Translations under genes and position numbers: made by a program
Notes under the pieces: generated by a model
Databases searched by the model: none
The model's input: only the letters and a program-made list of their open reading frames with translations
Told to the model about the DNA's origin: nothing
Source of the DNA: Bacteroidota bacterium
GTDB lineage: Bacteria; Bacteroidota; Bacteroidia; Chitinophagales; LD1
Length of the DNA stretch: 64,000 nucleotides
Assembly (NCBI GenBank): GCA_018267365.1
Contig: JAFDYQ010000005.1
Span: 124,001 to 188,000, forward strand
Reading direction: 5' to 3'
Shown: positions 25,996 to 34,404 of the stretch, piece after piece
Numbering within the stretch: position 1 is the stretch's first letter
Layout: each line of letters opens with the position of its first letter

Positions 25996-27336
25996 GTGAG
26001 TAAGAGGCTCGTCATATTAGGTGGAGGTGAGAGTGGGGCTGGTACTGCGGTACTAGGCCTCAAGCAGGGCTATGACGTATTCCTGAGTGATAAGGGCAAA
26101 ATAGCTGACAAGCACAAAGCTATACTAAACGAATACAAAGTGGACTATGAAGAGGAGCAGCATACAGAGGCTAAGATCCTGAATGCTGACCTCGTGATGA
26201 AGAGCCCCGGCATACCAGAGAAAGCAGACCTCATAAAAAAGCTGCGCGCACAAAATACGCGCATCGTATCTGAGATAGAGTTTGCGAGCTGGTATACGGA
26301 TGCTAAGATCGTAGGTATCACAGGTGCCAATGGTAAGACCACGGTGACCTCGCTCACCTATCATATCATGAAGGAGGGCGGTATGAATGTCGGACTCGGC
26401 GGCAATATCGGGAGGAGCTTTGCCATGCAGGTGGCCACGGAAAACTATGAGCACTATGTGCTGGAGATATCGAGTTTTCAGCTGGATGATATAGAGACTT
26501 TTCGTCCGCATATCTCCATTCTGACCAATATCACTCCCGACCATCTGGACCGCTACAACTATGAGCTGCAAAACTATGTGACAGCAAAATTTGCTATCGC
26601 AAAGAACCAGACGGCAGAAGACTATTTTATCTACTGCGCGGAAGATGAGATCACGATGCAGAACATAGATAAGTATCCGACTGCTGCAAAGAAAATACCA
26701 TTCGCCTATGATCAGGTGATCACAGAGGGCGCTTATGTCAAAGACGAAACCATTCAAATATCTATAAACAACAACAACCCTTTTACTATGTCAATCCAAG
26801 AACTCGGGATCAGAGGTAGGCACAATGTCTACAACTCTATGGCTGCTGGGATAGTAGCAAACATTTACGGCCTCCGCAAGGAGCAGATACGCGAGAGCCT
26901 CGCCAACTTCAAAAGCCTCGAGCATCGCCTCGAGACTGTGACGAAGATCCGTGGCGTCGAGTTTATCAATGACTCTAAGGCCACTAACGTAAACTCTACC
27001 TGGTATGCACTGGAGTCGGTGAGCAAGCCGATCATCTGGATAGCCGGTGGTGTGGACAAGGGCAACGACTACTCTGTACTGGAGGGCCTGGTCAAAAAGA
27101 AGGTGCGCGCCATGATCTGCCTCGGTGTAGACAATACGAAGCTACACTCTGCATTCAGCAAGCATGTAGACATCGTGATCAACTGCACGAATATGCGGGA
27201 CGCCGTACGCATGGGCTACCAACTCAGCAATCCTGGTGATGCCGTGCTGCTGTCACCGGCCTGCGCTTCCTTCGACCTCTTCCAAAACTATGAGGACAGG
27301 GGCAAGAAATTTAAAGATGCTGTGATACAGCTCTAA
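25996..27336 (+). CDS. murD: UDP-MurNAc-L-alanine:D-glutamate ligase MurD
   Basis: 446 aa. It adds D-glutamate to UDP-MurNAc-L-Ala. An N-terminal Rossmann-type UDP-binding domain (VILGGGESGAGTA) leads to the ATP-binding GITGANGKTT and the central VLEISSFQLDDIE and ITPDHLDRY motifs, then the C-terminal ligase domain (GVEFINDSKATN). The start is GTG at 25996, 2 bp after the mraY stop. About 76 bp separate it from ftsW, with no recognisable terminator. Confidence 0.96.
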   Translation: MSKRLVILGGGESGAGTAVLGLKQGYDVFLSDKGKIADKHKAILNEYKVDYEEEQHTEAKILNADLVMKSPGIPEKADLIKKLRAQNTRIVSEIEFASWYTDAKIVGITGANGKTTVTSLTYHIMKEGGMNVGLGGNIGRSFAMQVATENYEHYVLEISSFQLDDIETFRPHISILTNITPDHLDRYNYELQNYVTAKFAIAKNQTAEDYFIYCAEDEITMQNIDKYPTAAKKIPFAYDQVITEGAYVKDETIQISINNNNPFTMSIQELGIRGRHNVYNSMAAGIVANIYGLRKEQIRESLANFKSLEHRLETVTKIRGVEFINDSKATNVNSTWYALESVSKPIIWIAGGVDKGNDYSVLEGLVKKKVRAMICLGVDNTKLHSAFSKHVDIVINCTNMRDAVRMGYQLSNPGDAVLLSPACASFDLFQNYEDRGKKFKDAVIQL

Positions 27337-27412
27337 GCTGCGCTTTTGTGAAAACGACAAATTGAATGGTTGTGCTGTCCTATAGGGCACTAGCCCAAAA
27401 TGTAGTAACGAT

Positions 27413-28603
27413 ATGAAGGAGACTGTCAATAAAACATTTGAATACCTGAGGGGTGATCGTATCATCTGGCTCGTGGTGATCGTGCTTTTTGTCTTCTCCA
27501 TGCTGGCCGTATATAGCGCATCAAGTAGCCTCGCATTCAAAAATGCTGATGGCAACTCATCCCACTATCTCTACAAGCAGATACTGAGTGCGCTGGGTGG
27601 CATCCTGCTCATGTACTTTGCACACATGGTAGACTACAGGTACTTCTCGCGCATCGCGCAGATCCTGTGGATCATCTGTGTGCCGCTGCTGCTGTACACC
27701 ATGTTCTGGGGTACGAGTATCAATCATGCCAGCCGCTGGATCAGGCTGCCGCTGATAGGCTGGACCTTTCAGACGTCAGACCTGGCCAAACTCGCAGTGA
27801 TCATGCTTTTAGCACGTATGCTCTCCAAGAATCAGGACAAGATGGATGACTTCCGCAAGACGGTGCTGCCTATGCTCGGCGTAGTGCTGGTACCCTGCAT
27901 GATGATCGCCAAGGACAACCTGTCCACCGCGCTCATCCTGTTTTTCACTTCGGTATTCATCCTTTTTATAGGCCGTCTGGCTATCAAGCATCTGGCGCTG
28001 CTCTTTGCGGCCAGTGCGGTGGTGATCGGGTTGTTCCTCGCCGTACTGCTGCTCACGCCGGACAGCGTGCTGGCCCACATGGGCCGTATGCCTACGTGGA
28101 AGAAACGTATACAAACACATTTCATCAATAAAGAGCCAAATGCTGACGATGATTATCAGCAGCGCCAGGCGCGCACGGCCATCGCACGCGGCGGTATTCT
28201 GCCAAACGGTCCTGGCAACTCGATGCAGAAGCACTTCCTGCCAGAGGCATATTCGGATTTCATTTTCGCCATCATCATAGAGGAGTATGGACTGATCGGT
28301 GGGATCTTCATCGTCTTCATCTACCTACTGCTACTCTATCGCTGCATCAGGATCGTGATGGATGCACCGAAAGCCTTCGGAGCTTTCCTGGCCGTAGGCC
28401 TAGGCGTAAGCCTCGTACTACAGGCTATGATCAATATGGCGGTAGCGGTGGGATTGTTTCCCGTCACCGGTGTGACATTGCCACTGGTAAGCATGGGCGG
28501 TAGCTCTGTGGTATTTACAAGTATAGCCTTTGGAATTATTCTCAGTGTAAGTAGAAATATAGAGGCAAGTCAAGAACAAGAAGAAGAGCTGGCGACAGCA
28601 TAA
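27413..28603 (+). CDS. ftsW: lipid II glycosyltransferase FtsW (SEDS family)
   Basis: 396-aa polytopic membrane protein with about ten transmembrane helices. SEDS signatures include SSLAFKNADG after TM1, the ASRWIRLPLIGWTFQTSDLAKL segment, and the C-terminal PLVSMGGSSVVFTSIAFGII. It polymerises lipid II at the septum together with the FtsI-type PBP encoded upstream. It ends 4 bp before murG. Confidence 0.95.
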   Translation: MKETVNKTFEYLRGDRIIWLVVIVLFVFSMLAVYSASSSLAFKNADGNSSHYLYKQILSALGGILLMYFAHMVDYRYFSRIAQILWIICVPLLLYTMFWGTSINHASRWIRLPLIGWTFQTSDLAKLAVIMLLARMLSKNQDKMDDFRKTVLPMLGVVLVPCMMIAKDNLSTALILFFTSVFILFIGRLAIKHLALLFAASAVVIGLFLAVLLLTPDSVLAHMGRMPTWKKRIQTHFINKEPNADDDYQQRQARTAIARGGILPNGPGNSMQKHFLPEAYSDFIFAIIIEEYGLIGGIFIVFIYLLLLYRCIRIVMDAPKAFGAFLAVGLGVSLVLQAMINMAVAVGLFPVTGVTLPLVSMGGSSVVFTSIAFGIILSVSRNIEASQEQEEELATA

Positions 28604-28607
28604 ATAT

Positions 28608-29693
28608 ATGTCAGGCAAAAGGTTCATAATAAGTGGTGGTGGTACCGGGGGGCATATCTTCCCTGCGATAGCTATTGCCAATATGCTGAAGAAGCAGTTG
28701 CCTGACTGCGAGATACTTTTCGTCGGTGCGGATGACCGCATGGAGATGCAGCGTGTACCAGAGGCCGGCTATAAGATCAAGGGATTGACCATCGCCGGTT
28801 TTCAGAGAGGACAAATCCTGTCTAACCTCGGCCTGCCTTTCAAAGTGATCGGCAGCCTCAGCGCGGCGCGCAGCATCGTGAAAGAATTTAAGCCAAGTGC
28901 AGCGATAGGTGTAGGCGGCTATGCCAGCGGCCCGCTGCTGATGGCTGCAAGCCTCTCGGGTGTGCCATGCATCATACAGGAGCAGAATTCCTTTGCAGGA
29001 ATCACCAATAAGATCCTTGCCCGTAGGGCAAAGAAAATATGTGTGGCCTATGATGGTATGGAGACTGTTTTCCCTGCGGAGAAGATCGTACTGACGGGCA
29101 ATCCGATTCGTGCAGAGATCATACATGATGACATCAGCCACAAAGATGCCTACTCTTACTTTGATCTGGATGAAAACAAAAAGACCATCCTCATCATAGG
29201 CGGTAGCCTCGGTGCGCGGACGATCAATGAGAGTATTTATGCATTTGCAGATAAGATAAAAGGCACAGGCACACAGCTACTGTGGCAGACTGGCAAAGTC
29301 TGGGCAAAAGAGAACCCTGATACAGAGAACATTCATCAGACGCAATTCATAGTGAGGATGGACTATGCGTATGCAGCGGCAGACATTATCATCTCGCGCG
29401 CTGGTGCGCTGTCTATAGCAGAGCTGCAGAATATAGGCAAGCCTGTGGTACTCGTGCCATCGCCCAACGTGACAGAAGACCATCAGACGCACAATGCGAT
29501 GGCGCTGGTCAATAAAAACGCCGCCATACTGGTGCGCGACAGCGAGGCAAAAGTCAAGCTGATGACTACGGCCATGCAGCTACTCAGAGATGAAGCGAAG
29601 AAAACTGAATTGAGTAATAACATAAAAAAAATGGCGATCACTGACGCAGCCGAGCGCATCGTGCGTGAGATCTTGGAGGTCGCCAAAGATTAG
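28608..29693 (+). CDS. murG: UDP-GlcNAc:lipid I N-acetylglucosaminyltransferase MurG
   Basis: 361 aa, GT-B fold, family GT28. The N-terminal lipid-I-binding loop GGGTGGHIFPAIAIA is intact, as are GVGGYASGPLL, EQNSFAGITN and the UDP-GlcNAc-binding C-terminal region (IISRAGALSIAEL, VLVPSPNVTEDHQTHNA). It converts lipid I to lipid II at the inner face of the cytoplasmic membrane. Confidence 0.97.
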   Translation: MSGKRFIISGGGTGGHIFPAIAIANMLKKQLPDCEILFVGADDRMEMQRVPEAGYKIKGLTIAGFQRGQILSNLGLPFKVIGSLSAARSIVKEFKPSAAIGVGGYASGPLLMAASLSGVPCIIQEQNSFAGITNKILARRAKKICVAYDGMETVFPAEKIVLTGNPIRAEIIHDDISHKDAYSYFDLDENKKTILIIGGSLGARTINESIYAFADKIKGTGTQLLWQTGKVWAKENPDTENIHQTQFIVRMDYAYAAADIIISRAGALSIAELQNIGKPVVLVPSPNVTEDHQTHNAMALVNKNAAILVRDSEAKVKLMTTAMQLLRDEAKKTELSNNIKKMAITDAAERIVREILEVAKD

Positions 29694-29732
29694 GATTGAA
29701 ATTGATAAACAAATAAAAAGCGCCCTGTATTT

Positions 29733-29765
29733 ACCCTCTCCTTTGGAGAGGGCAGGGTGAGGTGA
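29733..29765. repeat. palindromic repeat (CCCTCTCC/GGAGAGGG type) before murC
   Basis: TACCCTCTCCTTTGGAGAGG followed by GCAGGGTGAGGTGAT ends 1 bp before the murC ATG. The stem CCCTCTC/GAGAGGG has a 5-nt loop. The same family occurs at about 48680 and 58111. It fills most of the murG-murC spacer and thus forms the murC translation initiation region. Confidence 0.8.
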
Positions 29766-29766
29766 T

Positions 29767-31122
29767 ATGAATCTGAAAGACATAAAGAAGATCTACTTCC
29801 TCGGTATCGGCGGGATAGGCATGTCGGCCCTGGCACGTTATTTCAAATCTATCGGTGCGGAGGTGAGCGGCTATGACCGTACGCCTACTGCGCTCACGGA
29901 TCAGCTGAAAGCAGAAGGCATCGAAGTGATATTTGAAGATAAGGTAGAGCTGATGCCAAAGGAGCTGGATATGGTGGTCTATACACCGGCCATACCTAAG
30001 GATCACAAGGGCTTCAACTTTTACAAAGACAACAACTACAACCTCAAGAAGCGCAGCGAAGTACTCGGCATCATTAGTGCAGACAATTTTGCGATCTGTG
30101 TAGCCGGCTCTCATGGCAAGACGACTGTATCTGCTATGATCGCGCACATCCTGACGGATAGCGGCTATGGCTGCAGTGCCTTCCTGGGAGGTATCGCTAC
30201 CAACTACAACTCTAACTACATCAAACACGCTAACGATGTAGTAGTGATAGAAGCCGATGAGTTTGACCGGTCCTTCCACCGTCTCTCGCCGGATATGGCG
30301 GTGATCACTGCGGTAGATACTGATCACCTGGATATCTATGGCTCTAAGGAAAAGATTGAGGATGCCTTTGTCGAGTTTACGGAGAAGATAGCAGAAGATG
30401 GTCTGCTGGTGATCAAGCAAAGTTCGCCTATAGAGGATCGTCTGCCTACGCTGGACAAAGCTTTCTACAGCCTGTCAGATGAGAACGCGGATGTATACTG
30501 CTCCAAGTACTGGGTAGTAGATGGCGGCTATGTTTTCAATATCATGTACTATGGCAAAGAGCTGATCGCCTTCCGTCTGAATATCGGTGGCTTCCACAAT
30601 ATCGAGAATGCACTGGCTGCCTTTACTATTGCCAAAGAGCTGAAGATATCTAACGAGAATATTAAGACGGCACTCGCTTCTTTTAAGGGCATCAAGCGCA
30701 GGTTTGAGACCATTGTAAAGAATGACAAGGTTGTTTTCATAGATGACTATGCACATCACCCCGAGGAGATCAGGGTATTCCTCGCATCAGTGCGCGAGAT
30801 GTACCCGAACAAGAAGATCACCGCGATCTTCCAGCCGCATCTCTTCTCACGCACCAAGGACCTGGCCGATGGCTTTGCAGAGCAACTAAGCATAGCAGAT
30901 GAAGTGATCCTGCTGGACATCTATCCTGCTCGTGAACTGCCTATGGAGGGCGTGACGAGCGCTTTGATCTATGACAAAGTAAGCAGCAAGAGCAAACTGA
31001 ATATTAAAAAAGACGAGCTACTGGATACGCTAAAAGGTAAACAACTGGAGGTGGTAGTGACGATTGGTGCAGGGGACATTGACAAACTGGTGCAGCCGAT
31101 CAAGGAACTTTTAACCAAATAA
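29767..31122 (+). CDS. murC: UDP-N-acetylmuramate:L-alanine ligase MurC
   Basis: 451 aa. It joins L-alanine to UDP-MurNAc. The N-terminal FLGIGGIGMSALA dinucleotide-type loop, ATP-binding AGSHGKTT, VIEADEFDRSF and the C-terminal DDYAHHPEEI and FQPHLFSRTKDL motifs are all present. It is followed within 3-9 bp by two small exported-protein genes rather than directly by ftsQ. MurB is absent from the cluster. Confidence 0.97.
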   Translation: MNLKDIKKIYFLGIGGIGMSALARYFKSIGAEVSGYDRTPTALTDQLKAEGIEVIFEDKVELMPKELDMVVYTPAIPKDHKGFNFYKDNNYNLKKRSEVLGIISADNFAICVAGSHGKTTVSAMIAHILTDSGYGCSAFLGGIATNYNSNYIKHANDVVVIEADEFDRSFHRLSPDMAVITAVDTDHLDIYGSKEKIEDAFVEFTEKIAEDGLLVIKQSSPIEDRLPTLDKAFYSLSDENADVYCSKYWVVDGGYVFNIMYYGKELIAFRLNIGGFHNIENALAAFTIAKELKISNENIKTALASFKGIKRRFETIVKNDKVVFIDDYAHHPEEIRVFLASVREMYPNKKITAIFQPHLFSRTKDLADGFAEQLSIADEVILLDIYPARELPMEGVTSALIYDKVSSKSKLNIKKDELLDTLKGKQLEVVVTIGAGDIDKLVQPIKELLTK

Positions 31123-31131
31123 TAAATGGAC

Positions 31132-31455
31132 ATGAAAACAGTAAAATTATTAATCGCAGTCATTTTTACAATGGCGGTTTCTATTGGAGTAAAGGCTCAG
31201 GAAAAATATGAGTATGCATCCGTAAAATTAGTAGCGACAGGTATGGGGCAAAAAGGATATGTCGCCGTTTCGCAAGAGAATAAATATGAAGAAATAGAGG
31301 TAAAAGTAACTCAGGGCATTCTTCCTGACAATCTATCTCCAGCTATCGAGGTGGTAAATAAAATGTCACTGCAGGGATGGGAAGTATATAACACAACTGG
31401 ATATGCAAGTCCCAATTATTGTGTTCACTATTTCCTCAGAAAAAAGAAAAACTAA
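31132..31455 (+). CDS. small exported DUF4177-like protein, first of a tandem pair
   Basis: 107 aa from ATG 31132 (or 109 from ATG 31126). The signal peptide is MKTVKLLIAVIFTMAVSIGVKAQ. The mature ~85 residues have the layout EKYEYASVKL ... AIEVVNKMSLQGWEVY ... YFLRKKKN, which resembles the DUF4177 pattern (YEYKVV ... LN..G..GWEL ... L.R). The start is set by alignment with its neighbour, which begins MKTVKLL. The gene is visibly AT-richer than the flanking murC and ftsQ. Function is unknown. Confidence 0.75.
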   Translation: MKTVKLLIAVIFTMAVSIGVKAQEKYEYASVKLVATGMGQKGYVAVSQENKYEEIEVKVTQGILPDNLSPAIEVVNKMSLQGWEVYNTTGYASPNYCVHYFLRKKKN

Positions 31456-31458
31456 ATC

Positions 31459-31785
31459 ATGAAAACAGTAAAACTATTAGTCGCCGTCATTTTTTTAATG
31501 ACAATCTCCATTGGAGCCCAGGCTCAGGATAAGTATGAGTATGCGACAGTATCATATCGTTGCGGGAGTTTTTTATCAAAAGGTACAATTTCTATTTCGC
31601 AACAAGGCAAATATGAAACGATAGAGTTCAAATTATCTGAAGGTGGGGTTTTCGACAATTTCACACCTGTAATCGAGGTTGTCAATAAACTGAGTCAAGA
31701 AGGATGGGAAGTTTATGGCACTACAATAGCAGTTTCCGACAAATATCCTACGACTCTTTATTATCTCAGAAAAAAGAAAAATTAA
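31459..31785 (+). CDS. small exported DUF4177-like protein, second of a tandem pair
   Basis: 108 aa and a clear paralogue of the gene 3 bp upstream. The signal peptide is nearly identical (MKTVKLLVAVIFLMTISIG), and the mature segments align across EVVNKLSQEGWEVYGTT and YLRKKKN. The central portion differs more, so the duplication is old or under diversifying change. It is AT-rich, on the same strand as the dcw genes and almost certainly on the dcw transcript. Confidence 0.75.
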   Translation: MKTVKLLVAVIFLMTISIGAQAQDKYEYATVSYRCGSFLSKGTISISQQGKYETIEFKLSEGGVFDNFTPVIEVVNKLSQEGWEVYGTTIAVSDKYPTTLYYLRKKKN

Positions 31786-31791
31786 AAAAAT

Positions 31792-31834
31792 CCGAGTCGG
31801 AGTCTCACGTCTCTAGTCTCTTATCTCAAGTCTT
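31792..31834. repeat. micro-tandem repeat (TCTCACG / TCTCTTA type)
   Basis: GAGTCGGAGTCTCACGTCTC then TAGTCTCTTATCTCAAGTCT. It lies between the second small paralogue and ftsQ. The reverse complement of 57132-57170 shares GTCGG(A/G)(G/A)TCTCACGTCTC and TTATCTCA, and 63949-63982 shares TCTCAAGTCT. Confidence 0.7.
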
Positions 31835-31843
31835 AAAAAAGAA

Positions 31844-32914
31844 ATGAAAAAATTCTGGAACATATTCAAGAAGGTGATGCTGGTGCTCTCAGTGACTGCA
31901 TTTGTGGTCCTGTTTGTCTTCACGCTCACATCTGCCGTGCAGCAGAAAAAATCGCTTGTATGTTCTTCTATACAGGTAAAGATCGATTATGAGTCTGGTG
32001 TGAGTTTCCTTACCACAGATGAAATCACAGCCAAAGTGAACTCTTTGGCCGGAGGCCAGATCACCGGCAAACCCTTGTCAGCACTGGATTTCAGGGCGAT
32101 AGAGATGGGCTTGCAAAAGGATCCATTTGTGCAGCATGCACGGGTATATATAGATCATGCGCGTGTGATACACGCAGAGATCACGCAGAAGCAGCCTATC
32201 ATACGGATAATCAACAACGACGGTGTGGGTTACTATCTATCAGATATGAATGATAGGATACCGCTCAGCGGTAAATTTACAGCACATGTGCCCGTGGCTA
32301 TCGGTGAGGTGGAGACGCGCGAGGACCTTTATGGAGACAGTATCATCCTCTCTGAGATCTACGGACTGGCCAAGTACTTGCAGCATGACTCGCTGATGGG
32401 ATCTATGATAGACCACGTGTATGTGCAGCCCGGAGGCGACCTGGACCTGTACACCAAGATGGGCTACCACACGATTCAGTTCGGCAGGGCAGATGCCTCG
32501 ATGCAGGAGAAGTTTGACAAGCTGAAGACCTTCTACCGCGAGGGCCTGACCAAGGTGGGCTGGGAGCGCTACAGCGTGATCAACCTGAAGTACAAAGGGC
32601 AAGTGATAGGCGTACGCCGCGGAGGAGAGATAGCAGCCCGCGCCGAGGTAACCGAAAACAAGCCTGCAGAACCTACAGCAGATAAACCTGAACCGGTAGC
32701 AGACGAACAGCCAGCCGCCGAGCCAACAGAAAAACCCGCAGCAGTCCCAACAGACAAAGCGGCGAAACCTGCAGCAGATAAACCAAGGAAACCAGCAGCA
32801 GGCAAACCGGCTAAACCGGTAGCCGGCGCGGCAGCAGAAGAGGACAAACAGAGAGCAGACGAACCAAAGAAACCAAGATCAAGAGCTAAAAAAACCAACC
32901 ATAAACGCAACTAG
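31844..32914 (+). CDS. ftsQ: cell division protein FtsQ with a charged C-terminal extension
   Basis: 356 aa. A cytoplasmic tail and transmembrane helix (about 11-32) are followed by a POTRA-like segment (about 40-110, LTTDEITAKVNSLAGG) and a beta domain (to about 255). The last ~95 residues are a low-complexity K/P/A/E tail (TEKPAAVPTDKAAKPAADKP style) absent from standard FtsQ. FtsQ scaffolds FtsB and FtsL in the divisome. Identification rests on topology and on the position before ftsA. Confidence 0.88.
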   Translation: MKKFWNIFKKVMLVLSVTAFVVLFVFTLTSAVQQKKSLVCSSIQVKIDYESGVSFLTTDEITAKVNSLAGGQITGKPLSALDFRAIEMGLQKDPFVQHARVYIDHARVIHAEITQKQPIIRIINNDGVGYYLSDMNDRIPLSGKFTAHVPVAIGEVETREDLYGDSIILSEIYGLAKYLQHDSLMGSMIDHVYVQPGGDLDLYTKMGYHTIQFGRADASMQEKFDKLKTFYREGLTKVGWERYSVINLKYKGQVIGVRRGGEIAARAEVTENKPAEPTADKPEPVADEQPAAEPTEKPAAVPTDKAAKPAADKPRKPAAGKPAKPVAGAAAEEDKQRADEPKKPRSRAKKTNHKRN

Positions 32915-32915
32915 T

Positions 32916-34349
32916 ATGCAGACCGTCAAAGAAAATCCGATCGTAGTAGGCCTGGACATAGGCACGACTAAAATAGCCGCCATAGTAGGTCAGCAGGACC
33001 AGTATGGCAAGATAAAAGTGCTCGGTATAGGCCGTGCAGACAGTCAGGGTGTAGCCCGCGGCGAGGTAGTGAATATCGAGATGACGGTCAATGCCATCAA
33101 GGATGCTGTAGCGCAGGCAGAGCAGCAGTCCGGCGTGGAGATCCGCTCCGTATACGTGGGCATAGCCGGTGAGCATATCTCCAGCAAGCAGAACCGCGAT
33201 ATCTACACACTGGCAGATCAGGATACCGAGGTATCTGACACAGACATCAAGGCCATGATCCAGAATATGCACCGCCTGGCGCTGGAGCCTGGAGAGCGTA
33301 TCATCCATGTGCTGCCACAGGAGTTTTTCATAGACGGCAATCCGGTGGCCAAGACGCCTATCGGCATGTGTGGCAGCAGGCTGGAGGCCAATTTCCACAT
33401 CATCACCGGCAAGGTGGCCGCTGCGCAGAATATCAAGAAGTGCGTAGAGCGCTCTGGCCTACAGATGATAGGCCTGATCCTCGAGCCGCTGGCATCCTCC
33501 GCCTCTGTACTGAGCGAGGAGGAGATGGAGGCTGGTGTGTGCCTCGTAGATATAGGCGGCGGCACGACAGACATCGCCATCTTCCAGGATAATATCATCC
33601 GCCATACAGCTGTGATACCTTTCGCAGGCAATATCATCACTGAGGATATCAAGACCGGCTGCATGGTGCTGAAGAAGCAAGCCGAGAAACTCAAGGTACG
33701 TTTTGGCAGCGCACTGCCACAGGAAAATCAGGAAAATGAGATCATCTCTATACCTGGTATCAATGGCCGCGAGCGCAAGGAGATCTCTATGCAGATGCTG
33801 GCCAAGATCATCAACGCCCGTATGGAGGAGATCGTGCAGCAGGTGTACTTTGAGATACGCAGCAGTGGCTACGCCAATAAGCTGATAGGCGGTGTGGTGA
33901 TCACCGGTGGCGGCTCACAGCTGAAGCACCTCAAGCAACTCGTAGAATATCACACAGGCCTCAGTGCACGCATCGGCCTGCCTACTGAGTACCTGGCCAA
34001 GGATACGAAGGAAGACCTCAAGAATCCAATGTACTCTACAGCCATTGGCCTCATCATAGAGGGCATCAAGGAGCTGGAAGATCAGCAGCGCGGCGCCAAT
34101 AAGCGTAGGGCTGAGGTCCTGGCCAAAGAGAAGGAAATGGCCGAGGCCGCCCTGCTGGCAGAAGCTGCAGCAGCTGCTACCGCTACTACTGTGGAGATAC
34201 CCGAGGAGGTAGCGCCGCCGGTACACTTTGAGATGCAGCCGGAGCCTGAGGCAGTGAAGAAGCCGAAGAAAGACTCATGGGTCAAAGGCCTGCTCACAAA
34301 TGTGAAGGATTGGTTTGAAGATGAAAGCGTGAACAACGATTTCCAGTAA
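32916..34349 (+). CDS. ftsA: cell division protein FtsA
   Basis: 477 aa, actin-fold ATPase that tethers FtsZ to the membrane. ATP-site motifs are visible: GLDIGTTKIAAIVG (phosphate 1), LVDIGGGTTDIAIF (phosphate 2) and VVITGGGSQLKHL (adenosine). The SHS2/1C subdomain follows the first strand block. A linker of about 60 residues leads to an amphipathic C-terminal helix (WVKGLLTNVKDWFEDE) that should bind the inner membrane. It starts 1 bp after the ftsQ stop. Confidence 0.96.
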   Translation: MQTVKENPIVVGLDIGTTKIAAIVGQQDQYGKIKVLGIGRADSQGVARGEVVNIEMTVNAIKDAVAQAEQQSGVEIRSVYVGIAGEHISSKQNRDIYTLADQDTEVSDTDIKAMIQNMHRLALEPGERIIHVLPQEFFIDGNPVAKTPIGMCGSRLEANFHIITGKVAAAQNIKKCVERSGLQMIGLILEPLASSASVLSEEEMEAGVCLVDIGGGTTDIAIFQDNIIRHTAVIPFAGNIITEDIKTGCMVLKKQAEKLKVRFGSALPQENQENEIISIPGINGRERKEISMQMLAKIINARMEEIVQQVYFEIRSSGYANKLIGGVVITGGGSQLKHLKQLVEYHTGLSARIGLPTEYLAKDTKEDLKNPMYSTAIGLIIEGIKELEDQQRGANKRRAEVLAKEKEMAEAALLAEAAAAATATTVEIPEEVAPPVHFEMQPEPEAVKKPKKDSWVKGLLTNVKDWFEDESVNNDFQ

Positions 34350-34404
34350 AAAGTGAAGAACAAAACAAGAATAAAAATTCCCCTAACGATTAAAACTTAG
34401 AGAT

